The position numbers and the translations under genes are program-made. Under the pieces are notes generated by a model that saw only the letters and a program-made list of their open reading frames with translations, was not told where the DNA came from and ran no database searches. 16,818 nucleotides of DNA. Origin: JARRRD01 sp046706685 (GTDB lineage: Bacteria; Nitrospirota; Thermodesulfovibrionia; Thermodesulfovibrionales; UBA6898). The DNA lies in contig JBJKPE010000006.1 of the NCBI GenBank assembly GCA_046706685.1, positions 1 to 16,818 of the forward strand, given 5' to 3'. Below are positions 1 through 7,976 of this stretch, piece after piece. How positions within the stretch are numbered: position 1 is the first letter of the stretch; every line of letters starts with the position of its first letter.

Positions 1-896
1 ACATAGCGGTAAAGGCCGCAAAGGAATGGATCAGGGACAACCTCAGGTTTGTCGATCCGGAAAGGCATGTGAGATACCGCACTGTTCTCGCCCCGGGATC
101 GGAGGAACTGACCGATATATTTTTGAGACCCGGAATGGTAAAAGGCGCGAACGATACTTCCGCCCTGATCGGCTACTACCCTCTTTCTCCAACGGAGCAG
201 GTAGTCCTTGACCTTGAACGGTTTCTCAACTCAAAGGGGTTCAAAAAAAAATATCCCGAGACCGGCGAGGATATAAAAGTCATGGGGCTGAGGACCGGAA
301 GAAGACTCAACCTCACCGTCGCCATGCCCCTCATATCGCTCTTTGTAAAAAAGGAAGCGGAATATTTCATGAGGAAGGAGCTTATCCGGAAAGGGATAGA
401 AAAGTTTCTCGGCAGGTACCGGAACTTCTCGTCTGTCGCTGTTGATCTGAACACGCTCGATGAAAGGGGCAGAGGTCTCGGAGGTATTTACCTTACCCTT
501 CTGGGAACCTCTGCGGAGGGTGGAGATTCGGGCCAGGTCGGGAGGGGAAACAGGGTCAACGGCCTTATTTCCGTAAACAGGCCTATGGGCACGGAGGCGG
601 CAGCGGGGAAGAACCCTGTCAGTCATGTGGGGAAGATATACAATTTCCTGGCCCATAAGACAGCTGAAAAAATATACAAGAACGTGGACGGGGTCAAAGA
701 GGTTTATGTCCTGCTCCTCAGCAAGATCGGTACACCCATCGACAGGCCGACGATGGCAACTGCCCAGGTCCTTCTCCAGGGAGGGTTCAGGCTTGGTGAT
801 ATCTCAGGGCAGGTGAGGCTGATACTTGAAAGGGAACTTGCGGATATAGGAGGATTCTGTGAACGACTCGCCGCCGGTACGTACGCGGTCTGCTGA
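1..896 (+). CDS. S-adenosylmethionine synthetase, archaeal type (5'-truncated by window)
   Basis: Makes S-adenosylmethionine from methionine and ATP in the cytosol. The reading frame is open from base 3, giving about 297 visible residues. The archaeal enzymes are about 400 residues, so roughly the first 100 lie outside the window. It resembles the archaeal AdoMet synthetase family (PF01941), not the ordinary bacterial MetK. Diagnostic stretches are LLGTSAEGGDSGQVGRGNRV, then NRPMGTEAAAGKNPVSHVGK, then an FLAHKTAEKIY helix. The first ATG inside the window (69) is internal, because the frame continues upstream with family-like sequence. The gene converges on the DUF4388-J-TPR gene with only 10 bases between the two stop codons, and I see no terminator there. 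The family call is firm; what lies upstream is unknown. Confidence 0.93.
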   Translation, partial: IAVKAAKEWIRDNLRFVDPERHVRYRTVLAPGSEELTDIFLRPGMVKGANDTSALIGYYPLSPTEQVVLDLERFLNSKGFKKKYPETGEDIKVMGLRTGRRLNLTVAMPLISLFVKKEAEYFMRKELIRKGIEKFLGRYRNFSSVAVDLNTLDERGRGLGGIYLTLLGTSAEGGDSGQVGRGNRVNGLISVNRPMGTEAAAGKNPVSHVGKIYNFLAHKTAEKIYKNVDGVKEVYVLLLSKIGTPIDRPTMATAQVLLQGGFRLGDISGQVRLILERELADIGGFCERLAAGTYAVC

Positions 897-906
897 CCTC
901 CGAAGT

Positions 907-2364
907 CTACTCTCCGCTATGAACAAGCCCCTTCCTCGCCTTTTCATTTCCGGGATCGATCTGCAATGCCTTTTCAAAACTGCTCCTGGCCTTTCTTTTC
1001 TCGGCCGCCTTAAGGTAGAGCAGCCCCAGATTGGCATAATAATCCGCGTTTGTGGGCTCCAGCCTGATCGCGGTAAGAAGGGCCTCCTCGGCCTCTCTGA
1101 GCCTGCCTGCCACCCTTGAGCACGCGAGGGACAGATAGCTCCAGTAGCGGCCGTTGCCGGGCATCAGTCCGGCGGCCCGGTTGAAGCTGTCGATGGCGGC
1201 CATGAAATTCCCCTTTTTGAACTCTCCGACCCCCTTCTCGAACTGGTCTTCGGCTTTTTTACCGGCACTATCTTTAGCAGCTGCGGAGGCCGGCCTGTAA
1301 ATTTCTTCCCCTTCCTCATCCCCTCTCAGCGACTCATAGGCCCTGGTGATCGCATCGAAAACGGCGGCGAGCTTTGACTTGACCGACTCGTCAGTGATAG
1401 TGAAATATCTGTCGGGGTGAAACTCCTTGGCCAGCCGGTAATAATTTTTCCTCACCTTCTCTCCCCCGGCGTCCCGGTCGACTTCCAGCAGTTCATACGC
1501 GTCCATGTCAGCCAGCCTTGCATATAACGAATTGACCCGTCCGAGAAATGACTCCTCCTCTCCCGAAGGGGGTTGCAGCACATCGCTGACCGACACGCCG
1601 ACCTCTTTACCGCCTTCTTTTTCCGCGCCGGCCGCGGCGCCGGTCTGCTCAGGCCCGGCCTCTTTGACCATCCCCAGGGAATAGAGGACGTAGGTTATCT
1701 TCAGGACCTCGAAAGACCCCATCAGGGAATTTTCCACAATATCTCCGAGAGTCTTTTGCCCCGCTATCATGGAAAGGATCTTCTTGTCCTGGGGGGTCAG
1801 CTCTACATTCCGGAAGAGACTGAGCGGGTCATCGCTCAGAGCCAGCACAGAGTCTGTATCCGGCAGTTCATTCCTGATCCTTGTCCAGTTTTCGATTCTC
1901 TTGATACCCTCATAGATCAGGTTCCCCATACTCATCTTCAGGGTGATAACTTCCCCGGTTGGGATATCGCCTTCTTCGAACAGATACTCACCGTCCTCGA
2001 TCTGAAACATGCTGTAGATTATTTCCTTCACCTGGTACTTCACGCCCCAGAACAGCTCCTTCGGCGTTATGAAACCCAGCTCAACCAGTATCGCCCCTTG
2101 TCTCTTCCTTGAGGATTTCAGGATCTCTACGGATTTATCGTACTGTTCGACCGTTATTTTGTTAGCCTTCAGGAGCATCTCCCCGAGCCTGTCGTCTTCG
2201 TAGGTGGAAGAGGCGAAGACGACGTCCCCGGTGTTCAGATAAATCTTCTTGACAAAGGCAGGCGTTCGGACAGATAGCGTTCCTGTTTTTCTGTTTCTGT
2301 TGAGGCTGACGAGTATCCTGGCGAGGCTCGTGTCCCTGACGTTACCTGACAGAGAGATTTCCAT
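907..2364 (-). CDS. DUF4388 (PATAN)-J domain-TPR protein
   Basis: About 485 residues in three parts. An N-terminal DUF4388/PATAN-like region covers roughly residues 1-110 (start ISLSGNVRDTSLARILVSL). A J domain sits near 288-345 with an intact HPD motif (KEFHPDRY), the part that stimulates Hsp70 ATPase. Two or three TPR repeats cover about 375-480. An Ala/Gly/Glu-rich linker separates the first two parts. No signal peptide or membrane segment is seen, so it is probably a cytosolic adaptor joining a signalling-type domain to the DnaK system. I chose ATG 2364 because GGGGGAGG ends 6 bases before it. ATG 2370 directly abuts the Shine-Dalgarno, and a longer start at 2427 would lie wholly inside the upstream gene. 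The start overlaps the preceding small membrane-protein gene by 23 bases, implying translational coupling. Domain calls are good; the physiological role is unknown. Confidence 0.85.
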   Translation of the reverse strand: MEISLSGNVRDTSLARILVSLNRNRKTGTLSVRTPAFVKKIYLNTGDVVFASSTYEDDRLGEMLLKANKITVEQYDKSVEILKSSRKRQGAILVELGFITPKELFWGVKYQVKEIIYSMFQIEDGEYLFEEGDIPTGEVITLKMSMGNLIYEGIKRIENWTRIRNELPDTDSVLALSDDPLSLFRNVELTPQDKKILSMIAGQKTLGDIVENSLMGSFEVLKITYVLYSLGMVKEAGPEQTGAAAGAEKEGGKEVGVSVSDVLQPPSGEEESFLGRVNSLYARLADMDAYELLEVDRDAGGEKVRKNYYRLAKEFHPDRYFTITDESVKSKLAAVFDAITRAYESLRGDEEGEEIYRPASAAAKDSAGKKAEDQFEKGVGEFKKGNFMAAIDSFNRAAGLMPGNGRYWSYLSLACSRVAGRLREAEEALLTAIRLEPTNADYYANLGLLYLKAAEKRKARSSFEKALQIDPGNEKARKGLVHSGE

Positions 2365-2626
2365 CTGCATCCTCCCCCGCCGCAGATTTAATCGAAGAAA
2401 GCTCTTCGTGCAGTGCGGCACTTTCATTTCTGAGAGACTGTAACTGCATGGATATATTCTTTACTTCCTCTGAGCGGAGAGAGAACCTCTCCCTTAACAG
2501 GAAAACATAATATGTTTCGCAGACCACCAGGGTCAGGAGGAAACAGAGGGCAACGAACCTGAACGCCTGTCCCCGCCGGCTTCGATCATTCCCTTTCTTG
2601 TCAAGGCTGTCCTTTCTCAAAGTCAT
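2342..2626 (-). CDS. Small single-pass membrane protein with coiled coil, unknown function
   Basis: 94 residues. A basic N-terminus (about 1-20) precedes one hydrophobic helix at about 22-44 (FVALCFLLTLVVCETYYVFLL). A charged heptad-like region at about 48-81 then predicts a coiled coil, and the tail is short and acidic. The basic residues before the helix suggest N-in, C-out topology. The architecture recalls FtsL/DivIC-type proteins, but I see no sequence match that would support that name. The start codon overlaps the AMMECR1 stop by 4 bases (ATGA), and the 3' end overlaps the DUF4388-J-TPR start. It is therefore most likely made together with those proteins. It is real on the basis of coupling and organised domain structure; its function is unrecognised. 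Confidence 0.7.
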   Translation of the reverse strand: MTLRKDSLDKKGNDRSRRGQAFRFVALCFLLTLVVCETYYVFLLRERFSLRSEEVKNISMQLQSLRNESAALHEELSSIKSAAGEDADGNLSVR

Positions 2627-3156
2627 GTATACCTTTCTACCGTGAACCGGAATATTTCAATTTCTTCATCAGGGAGTATCCCCGCTTTCATCCTGGCGAT
2701 CCGGACCTGTTCCTCAACGGAGTCAACACCCTCGAGGGCGGGCAGCAACAATCCCTTTTTCTGTCCGCTGACAACAATCAGGCCATATCTTTTCGGGTCC
2801 AGTGCAGCTGTATCAGCCACCTTTTCCGGTGGAGAAAGCACATCGACAGAATAATCGAGGTCAGGCAGTTCATCTTCTTTGACAGGGGAAAACCGGGGGT
2901 CATGGACCGCGGCCGATACGGCGTTACGTATGGTCTCGGCGGCCACATTTTCGCAGCAGGCAAGAAAAGTGCCTATACAGCCTCTCAGCCTGCCGTTTTT
3001 CTTGATACAGACAAAGACGCCTGCCTTGCCGGCCATCTCCGGGGAAAGAGATTCCGGCACGGGCAATACTCCCTTGTTGCGTATGTATTCTTCAACACTC
3101 CGTTTGGCGAGGTCCACAAGACCGTGCACTTTCAACTCCGTTCCCGTTACGGGCAC
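2623..3156 (-). CDS. AMMECR1 domain protein (AmmeMemoRadiSam system protein A-like)
   Basis: Up to 177 residues, nearly all one AMMECR1 domain (PF01871). The hallmark LRGCIGT lies near residues 58-64, followed by AAETIRNAVSAAVHDPRF and LDYSVDVLSPPEKV. The biochemical role of this family is not established. In many prokaryotes it is encoded beside a Memo-like protein and a radical SAM protein, neither of which is in this window. Start choice: GTG 3156 has a poor ribosome site. GTG 3129, nine codons in, has GGAG six bases upstream and may be the true start, giving 168 residues. An in-frame TGA lies a short way upstream of 3156. It is third in the mtnA operon, 96 bases after the prenyl synthase, and overlaps the next gene by 4 bases. 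The family call is strong. Confidence 0.9.
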   Translation of the reverse strand: MPVTGTELKVHGLVDLAKRSVEEYIRNKGVLPVPESLSPEMAGKAGVFVCIKKNGRLRGCIGTFLACCENVAAETIRNAVSAAVHDPRFSPVKEDELPDLDYSVDVLSPPEKVADTAALDPKRYGLIVVSGQKKGLLLPALEGVDSVEEQVRIARMKAGILPDEEIEIFRFTVERYT

Positions 3157-3169
3157 TCCAGGTTCGAAG

Positions 3170-3191
3170 CGGCCGGGTTTTCATCCGGCCG
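3170..3191 (-). other. GC-only hairpin in the prenyl synthase-AMMECR1 gap
   Basis: A perfect 7-bp inverted repeat (CGGCCGG / CCGGCCG) with an 8-base loop. It lies 14 bases before GTG 3156, in the 96-base gap between two operon genes. No T-run follows on either strand, so it does not look like an intrinsic terminator. It could be an mRNA processing or translation-modulating hairpin. A TATAAT-like hexamer on the minus strand (3245-3250) in the same gap could be a weak internal promoter, but no -35 box is convincing. Confidence 0.35.
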
Positions 3192-3252
3192 GCATCCGTA
3201 ATGCAGAGTGTGAGATACCCTCGCACCCCGGGCGTTTTCAAAAAATTATACA

Positions 3253-4254
3253 TTATTTTTCCCGGCGAAGGGAATAATCGGCAATTGTCAAGAGGGCGCT
3301 CTTCGCCTGGTTGTCCGGGAAGACCGACAGTTCCTGTTTTGCCTCTTCCACCAGGGCCAGGGCTTTTTCGAAAGAAGCCTCGATCGAATTATACTTCTTT
3401 AGCAGGACCATGATTCGTTGCAGGCCGGCTTCAGAAAAGTCCCTTATAACGTTCTTTACCTCTGATACCTCGTCTTCATCCGCCGTCCGCAGCAGAAAGA
3501 GCAACGGAAGCGTGATCTTTCCTTCTTCGAGGTCCTTGCAGAGCTTTTTCCCAAGCTCTCCTTCTTCCGCCATATAGTCAAGGATATCGTCGGCCATCTG
3601 GAATGCAACGCCCGTCTTCATCCCGAAAGCGGCCAGGGCATCTTCCTTTTCACGGGAGACCCCGCCCAGCAATGCGCCTATCCGGCAGGCAGCCGAAATA
3701 AGAGCACCCGTTTTTGCGGATATGATTTCCCGGTATTCATCTTCAGTAATATCGGGGTCGCTTATCCTGTTAAGCTGCAGGAGTTCCCCCTCGGTCATCC
3801 TGGTGGTGGCGTCCGAGAGTGTTTCCATTATCCTCTGGTTTTTCTGCATCACCGCATTCTTCAGGGCATTGGAATACAGGAAATCTCCCACCAGTACCAC
3901 GACCTGGTTGCCCCAGATAGAATTGGCGGTAGGTTTTCCCCTTCTTACCTCGGCGGTATCCACCACATCATCATGGAGAAGAGAAGCGGTATGGATCGAT
4001 TCGATGATACCGGCGATATCGATATGTGCTTCCCCGGTATACTCCGAAAGGTCCGCACTTATCAGATGGAAGAGGGGTCTCATCCTTTTCCCCCCGCTCG
4101 ACAGGATATAGCTGCCGATCAGCGGGATGATTGCGGCCCTGTTGCTGAACAGCTCCCTGATTCTGTCTTCCACCAGTTGCAGCCTGTCTTCGTAGAGGTC
4201 AAAGACATCCTGCAGCTGCATCTTCTGCTTATCAGACAAGAGATATTTCGACAT
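3253..4254 (-). CDS. Polyprenyl diphosphate synthase (trans-isoprenyl synthase family)
   Basis: 333 residues, the usual length for octaprenyl/heptaprenyl-type synthases. It adds isopentenyl diphosphate units in trans to an allylic primer, giving the side chain of a respiratory quinone or a related prenyl lipid. The basic motif SSGGKRMRP is at about 52-60. The first aspartate-rich motif DDVVD is at 95-99 and the second, DDILD, at 222-226. The trailing KDLEEGKITLPLL matches the family's KDL-EGK-TLP signature. The start at ATG 4254 lies 16 bases after the mtnA stop; an AAAGGA sits about 11 bases upstream, rather distant. Chain length cannot be read reliably from the sequence, so no ispB or hepT symbol is given. 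It is second in the mtnA operon. Confidence 0.92.
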   Translation of the reverse strand: MSKYLLSDKQKMQLQDVFDLYEDRLQLVEDRIRELFSNRAAIIPLIGSYILSSGGKRMRPLFHLISADLSEYTGEAHIDIAGIIESIHTASLLHDDVVDTAEVRRGKPTANSIWGNQVVVLVGDFLYSNALKNAVMQKNQRIMETLSDATTRMTEGELLQLNRISDPDITEDEYREIISAKTGALISAACRIGALLGGVSREKEDALAAFGMKTGVAFQMADDILDYMAEEGELGKKLCKDLEEGKITLPLLFLLRTADEDEVSEVKNVIRDFSEAGLQRIMVLLKKYNSIEASFEKALALVEEAKQELSVFPDNQAKSALLTIADYSLRREK

Positions 4255-4270
4255 TAAGACCGGGGTCCTT

Positions 4271-5341
4271 TCATTGCTCCCTCTTTATCCTGAACCTGTC
4301 CAGGTCGGCGTCCGGCCGCGACAGTTCCTTCAGGTCCCCGGGCCTGAAAGCACCCTTTTCAGTGATGATAGCTGTGACGTATTTCGCGGGAGTCACATCG
4401 AAGGCCAGATTTCTTACAGCAACGCCCTCGGGTGCGATGCGGCAGGTCCCGAAGACATTGGTGACTTCTTCCGGGCTTCTCTCTTCGATCGGTATATGGT
4501 CGCCCGAAGGGATCGAAAAATCTATGCTGCTCAGCGGAGCGGCTACATAAAAGGGAAGCCCGTGCTCCCTGCAGAGAACGGCAACTGTATACGTGCCTAT
4601 CTTGTTTGCAACGTCTCCGTTAAGCGCCGTCCTGTCCGTTCCCACTATGGCGAGATCGATCTCACCTTTTTTCATGAGGGCTCCGGCGGTATTGTCCGTT
4701 ATCAGGGTAACCGGTATGCCTTCCTGCATCAGCTCCCATGCTGTAAGCCGGGCTCCCTGAAGGACAGGCCTTGTCTCATCGGCAACAACCTTGAACTTCT
4801 TCCCCTGGTCCCTTGCGACGAGCATCGGAGCCGTGGCAGTGCCATAGCCGCCGGTTGCGAGGGACCCCGCATTACAGTGGGTCAGTACTGTGTCCCCGTC
4901 GCGAATGAACTGCGCACCCCACGAGCCTATCGCCTTGTTTATCTCTATATCCTCCTCAAGCATCTTCTTTGCCTCTTCAATCAACAACTCCCGAAGCCTC
5001 ACCACGGTTTCGTCCCTGCGGCTGTCCAGAAAAGCCCGCAGTCTGTCCACCGCCCACTTTATGTTCACGGCTGTCGGTCTCGTAGAAAGGATGGTGTCGA
5101 AAGCCGGCTCAAGCTTTTTCATGAACCCCTCGAAGTTCCCGTCCGTTATTTCCTGAGCCGCGAGAGCCACCCCCATGGCTGCCGCGATGCCGATCGCGGG
5201 GGCCCCCCTGATGCAGAGCTTTTTTATGCATTCAGCCACCTGTCCGTAGCTGCTGCACTCGATGTTGACAACCTCGATGGGGAGTCTTGACTGGTCGAGC
5301 ATGACCACTTTGCCGTCGACCCATTCGATTGTCTTTACCAT
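4271..5341 (-). CDS. mtnA: S-methyl-5-thioribose-1-phosphate isomerase
   Basis: 356 residues, full length for MtnA, an eIF-2B-like fold enzyme. It converts methylthioribose-1-phosphate to methylthioribulose-1-phosphate in methionine salvage. Visible signatures are RGAPAIGIAAAMGVAL (45-60), the active-site cysteine in THCNAGSLATGGYGTA (Cys156), and the catalytic aspartate in IVGTDRTALNGDVANKIGTY (Asp236). The first residues (TIEWVDGKVVMLDQ.RLP) are also typical, so the ATG at 5341 is well supported. GAGGGG lies about 8 bases upstream. It is the first gene of a five-gene minus-strand operon. A convergent AdoMet synthetase at the other end of the operon makes the substrate cycle relevant. No other salvage genes (mtnB, mtnC, mtnD or mtnP) are in view, so the pathway may be partial or dispersed. 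Some relatives also use ribose-1-phosphate-type substrates in variant salvage routes. Confidence 0.95.
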   Translation of the reverse strand: MVKTIEWVDGKVVMLDQSRLPIEVVNIECSSYGQVAECIKKLCIRGAPAIGIAAAMGVALAAQEITDGNFEGFMKKLEPAFDTILSTRPTAVNIKWAVDRLRAFLDSRRDETVVRLRELLIEEAKKMLEEDIEINKAIGSWGAQFIRDGDTVLTHCNAGSLATGGYGTATAPMLVARDQGKKFKVVADETRPVLQGARLTAWELMQEGIPVTLITDNTAGALMKKGEIDLAIVGTDRTALNGDVANKIGTYTVAVLCREHGLPFYVAAPLSSIDFSIPSGDHIPIEERSPEEVTNVFGTCRIAPEGVAVRNLAFDVTPAKYVTAIITEKGAFRPGDLKELSRPDADLDRFRIKREQ

Positions 5342-5365
5342 TCCTGGTCCCCTCGCATTTTACCT

Positions 5366-5371
5366 ATTATA
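5366..5371 (-). promoter_or_regulatory. Candidate -10 box for the mtnA operon
   Basis: A perfect TATAAT on the minus strand, about 25 bases before the mtnA ATG. No good -35 hexamer sits 16-18 bases upstream, so the promoter may need an activator or may be weak. The gap 5342-5464 shows no other gene. A short GGGC/GCCC stem lies just after the transporter stop but lacks a T-run. Confidence 0.4.
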
Positions 5372-5464
5372 AACCAAACAGGCACCGGCAGGATAGGTAA
5401 GGGAGAATCAAGACCCACTCCGTGACGCGGCATATCATAGGGTCAGGGCTTTGCCGGCCCGGGG

Positions 5465-6700
5465 TCAGCTCCGCATGGGAACAAGGGTGGACACTATCAG
5501 GAATGCGGTGAGGACGATAATGACGGCGACCGTCCCCCACGAAATGTAATTATAACAGGTGCGGTTAACGTATTCCCCCATCAGTTTCCTGTTATTTACG
5601 AGAGACAGGGCGTATACGAGTACAAACGGCAGGAGCAGACCGTTGACCACCGCCGAGAGAACCATCAGAAGAACGAGAGGCGCCCCGGGCAGGAGAATGA
5701 GCAGCGCCGATGCCACGATGATGATCGTATATATCCACATGAACTGCGGCGCTTCCCTGAAGGTTTTGTTAACTCCCCGCTCCCAGCCCATCGCCTCGCA
5801 GATGTAATAGGCCGTGGCGAGAGGAACTATTATTGCTCCGAGGAGGGACGCATTCGCAAGGCTCACCGCAAAGATCAGGGACGCATACTGACCGGCGAGA
5901 GGCTTGAGGGCATAGGCGGCCTCAGATGCCTTGTCAATGCGGAGGCCTGCGGGGAAAAGAGTGGTCGCGCAGGTCACGATGATGAAAAAGGCTATGATAT
6001 CCGTGATGCTGCATCCCAGTATGACGTCGAGCCTCGTTGCCTTGTAGTCGGCTTTCCTGACTCCCTTTTCGGCTATGGACGACTGGAGGTAAAACTGCAT
6101 CCAGGGAGTGATCGTCGTTCCTATTATTGCTATCGTGATATACGTATATTCCGCGTTCCATTTTACCGTCGGAACGAAGGTCCCTTTCAGTACCCGGGGC
6201 CATGAGGGATGTGCCATGAAGCCTGATATCACATAACCGAAATAGAGGAGACAGGCGGCCAGAAGTATCCTTTCCACTGTCCGGTAACTGCCTTTTGTCA
6301 CGAGAAGCCAGATGGCCGCAGCCCCGAGGGGCACGATTATATATTTGCTGAGACCGAGGATCTCCATGCTGGCGGCCCAGCCGGCGAAGTCAGCCACCGT
6401 CGTCCCCAGGTTGGCCACAAAGAGGGCTATCATCATGAAGAACGCCGCCCGCACGCCGTAGTTTTCCCGTATCAGGTCCGAAAGCCCCTTCCCGGTCACG
6501 GCCCCCATCCGCGCCACCATTTCCTGGATGACGACGAGAGCGACTGTAGTGGGGATAAGCGTCCACAAAAGTGCATAGCCGAACCTTGCCCCGGCGACCG
6601 AGTAAGTCGTAATGCCGCTTGCGTCGTTGTCTATATTGGCGGTTATGATGCCGGGCCCCATGATAGAGAGGAAGAGCAGCAGCCTTTTCCACCTCTTCAT
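5465..6700 (-). CDS. Nramp-family divalent metal transporter with non-canonical metal-site motifs
   Basis: 411 residues with about 11 hydrophobic segments, an integral inner-membrane transporter of the Nramp/COG1914 family. The N-terminus GPGIITANIDNDASG aligns with the TM1 region of Nramps. There the usual DPGN reads DNDA (residues 24-27), so the first Asp is kept and the Asn is lost. In TM6 the usual Met-Pro-His reads Thr-Pro-Trp (198-200, within TTITPWMQFYLQSS). The missing Met is the soft ligand that favours Mn/Fe/Cd, so the substrate may be a harder ion such as Mg2+, or otherwise atypical. The ATG overlaps the upstream stop (ATGA), and AAGGAGG lies 5 bases before it, a near-perfect ribosome site. 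It is the second gene of a pair with an MgtE-like soluble protein. The family call is strong; substrate is inference. Confidence 0.9.
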   Translation of the reverse strand: MKRWKRLLLFLSIMGPGIITANIDNDASGITTYSVAGARFGYALLWTLIPTTVALVVIQEMVARMGAVTGKGLSDLIRENYGVRAAFFMMIALFVANLGTTVADFAGWAASMEILGLSKYIIVPLGAAAIWLLVTKGSYRTVERILLAACLLYFGYVISGFMAHPSWPRVLKGTFVPTVKWNAEYTYITIAIIGTTITPWMQFYLQSSIAEKGVRKADYKATRLDVILGCSITDIIAFFIIVTCATTLFPAGLRIDKASEAAYALKPLAGQYASLIFAVSLANASLLGAIIVPLATAYYICEAMGWERGVNKTFREAPQFMWIYTIIIVASALLILLPGAPLVLLMVLSAVVNGLLLPFVLVYALSLVNNRKLMGEYVNRTCYNYISWGTVAVIIVLTAFLIVSTLVPMRS

Positions 6701-7959
6701 ACCTTCCTCCTTTTTCTCTTGGCGGCCGGCGGCAGGAGGATATCGACGATATCGTCCACGGTCACGATCCCGTGCATATAACCGTTTTCGTCCACGACCG
6801 GAATAGCGAGGAGGTTATACTTGGATATGATCGCCGCGACGTCCATCTCGTCATCTCCGGGCAAAACGGTCTTGAGATTCGTCTCCATAATGTCGGCAAG
6901 GATGCAGTCCGGCTCTGCGAGCAGGAGTTCCCTCAGGGAGGCGATGCCGATCAGTTTCTCCTCAGCGTCAAGAACATAAATGTAATGGACCGTCTCGACC
7001 TCCTTGGCCTGGGTCTTGATCCTCTGCGATGCCTCCCGGACCGTCATTTCGGGAGAACAGGCGATAAACACATTTGTCATGAGGCCTCCAGCGGTATCTT
7101 CCTCGTGACCGAGGAGTTCCTGGATGTCCTCGGCCTCTTCTTTTTCTATCCTTTCGAGGATTTCCTTGGCCTTTTCTGCGGGGAGGTCGCTCAGTATATC
7201 GGCCGCCTCGTCGGGCGGCATCATCTCTATGATGTTCGATGCCTTCCTGTTATCCATCCTGCTGATGATATCTTTCTGCACATTGGGTTCGAGTTCGGAA
7301 AGCGCCTCGGCGGCGGTCTCCACTTCAAGGTTATTGAAGAAACTCGCCCCCTCCTTCTGGGATACGCTGCTTATTATCTCGGCAATGTCGGCAGGATGGA
7401 GTTCCGAAATTATCTGCCTCGGGACGGTCAGGGATATTCTGGTCAGCCTGGGCTCAAGAGGCTGCAGGTAATTCCAGCTGATAAGAGAATATGGCAGCGT
7501 TTTCTGAAAGAGCCTGAAAAGGTCCTCCCCTCCCCTCTCGACGCCAAGGCGCCTCATTATTCCCCTGACACCTACGTCGACCGCCACAAGGACGGCGTTG
7601 GTGTTGAGGCCCTCCAGCTTTACATCGTTGACCCTCACTACGCGCGCTCCGTTAACATCCACAATCTGTTTATCGAGGATGTCCCTTACAATGAGGAGGT
7701 CTTCCTCTCCCGGTTCATACGGCTGCAGGTTAGCGACGAATGTTCTGGAAGAGATGATTCTCTTATTGAAGATATTCAGCTCCTTCCAGGAGATGAGAAA
7801 GGTCTTTTTACGTTTTTCGACGACAAGTGATGACACCTTGGGGAGCTGCTCGCCTTTTACGACGACGAGGTCTTTGACACGGCCGATCTCCTCGCCCTTC
7901 GGGTCCAGGACCGGTTTTCTCATTATCTCGCTTGCAAAGACCTCACCGTAGAATGACAT
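6697..7959 (-). CDS. Soluble PRC-barrel/MgtE-N/CBS protein, probable metal-sensing partner of the Nramp-like transporter
   Basis: 420 residues with no membrane segment. A PRC-barrel-like domain occupies about 5-80 (FASEIMRKPVLDPKGEEIG) and a second similar region about 85-150. An MgtE N-terminal helical domain covers about 180-290 (LHPADIAEII, then MPPDEAADILSDLP, then GHEEDTAGGLMT). A CBS pair covers about 295-410. The helical domain plus CBS is the cytosolic Mg2+ sensor of MgtE channels; here it is cut away from any MgtE pore. The gene overlaps the Nramp-like gene by 4 bases, so the two are probably made stoichiometrically, and the sensor may gate or regulate that permease. I chose ATG 7959 because GGGAG sits 5 bases upstream; a longer TTG start at 8007 lacks this. 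The C-terminus is very basic (KRKRRK). The domain call is strong; the regulatory role is inference. Confidence 0.88.
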   Translation of the reverse strand: MSFYGEVFASEIMRKPVLDPKGEEIGRVKDLVVVKGEQLPKVSSLVVEKRKKTFLISWKELNIFNKRIISSRTFVANLQPYEPGEEDLLIVRDILDKQIVDVNGARVVRVNDVKLEGLNTNAVLVAVDVGVRGIMRRLGVERGGEDLFRLFQKTLPYSLISWNYLQPLEPRLTRISLTVPRQIISELHPADIAEIISSVSQKEGASFFNNLEVETAAEALSELEPNVQKDIISRMDNRKASNIIEMMPPDEAADILSDLPAEKAKEILERIEKEEAEDIQELLGHEEDTAGGLMTNVFIACSPEMTVREASQRIKTQAKEVETVHYIYVLDAEEKLIGIASLRELLLAEPDCILADIMETNLKTVLPGDDEMDVAAIISKYNLLAIPVVDENGYMHGIVTVDDIVDILLPPAAKRKRRKV

Positions 7960-7976
7960 CGTGTCTCCCGGATTCT

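Noticed and set aside
1573..2112. 179-codon plus-strand frame opposite the DUF4388-J-TPR gene
   Set aside because: No motif, ribosome site or family resemblance; the opposite strand is convincingly coding.
3157..3175. GGTTCGAA resembling a tRNA T-loop
   Set aside because: The flanking bases do not form a five-base T-stem and no acceptor, D or anticodon arms can be drawn around it.
3170..3191. GC hairpin as an intrinsic terminator in the mtnA operon
   Set aside because: No T-run follows on either strand, and the genes on both sides are in the same orientation with closely linked downstream genes.
4274..5290. Long plus-strand open frame (338 codons) opposite mtnA
   Set aside because: Antisense shadow: the minus strand encodes a full MtnA with catalytic residues, while the plus-strand translation has no recognisable motif.
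6772..7830. Long plus-strand open frame (352 codons) opposite the MgtE-like gene
   Set aside because: Antisense shadow of a protein with clear PRC-barrel, MgtE-N and CBS domains.
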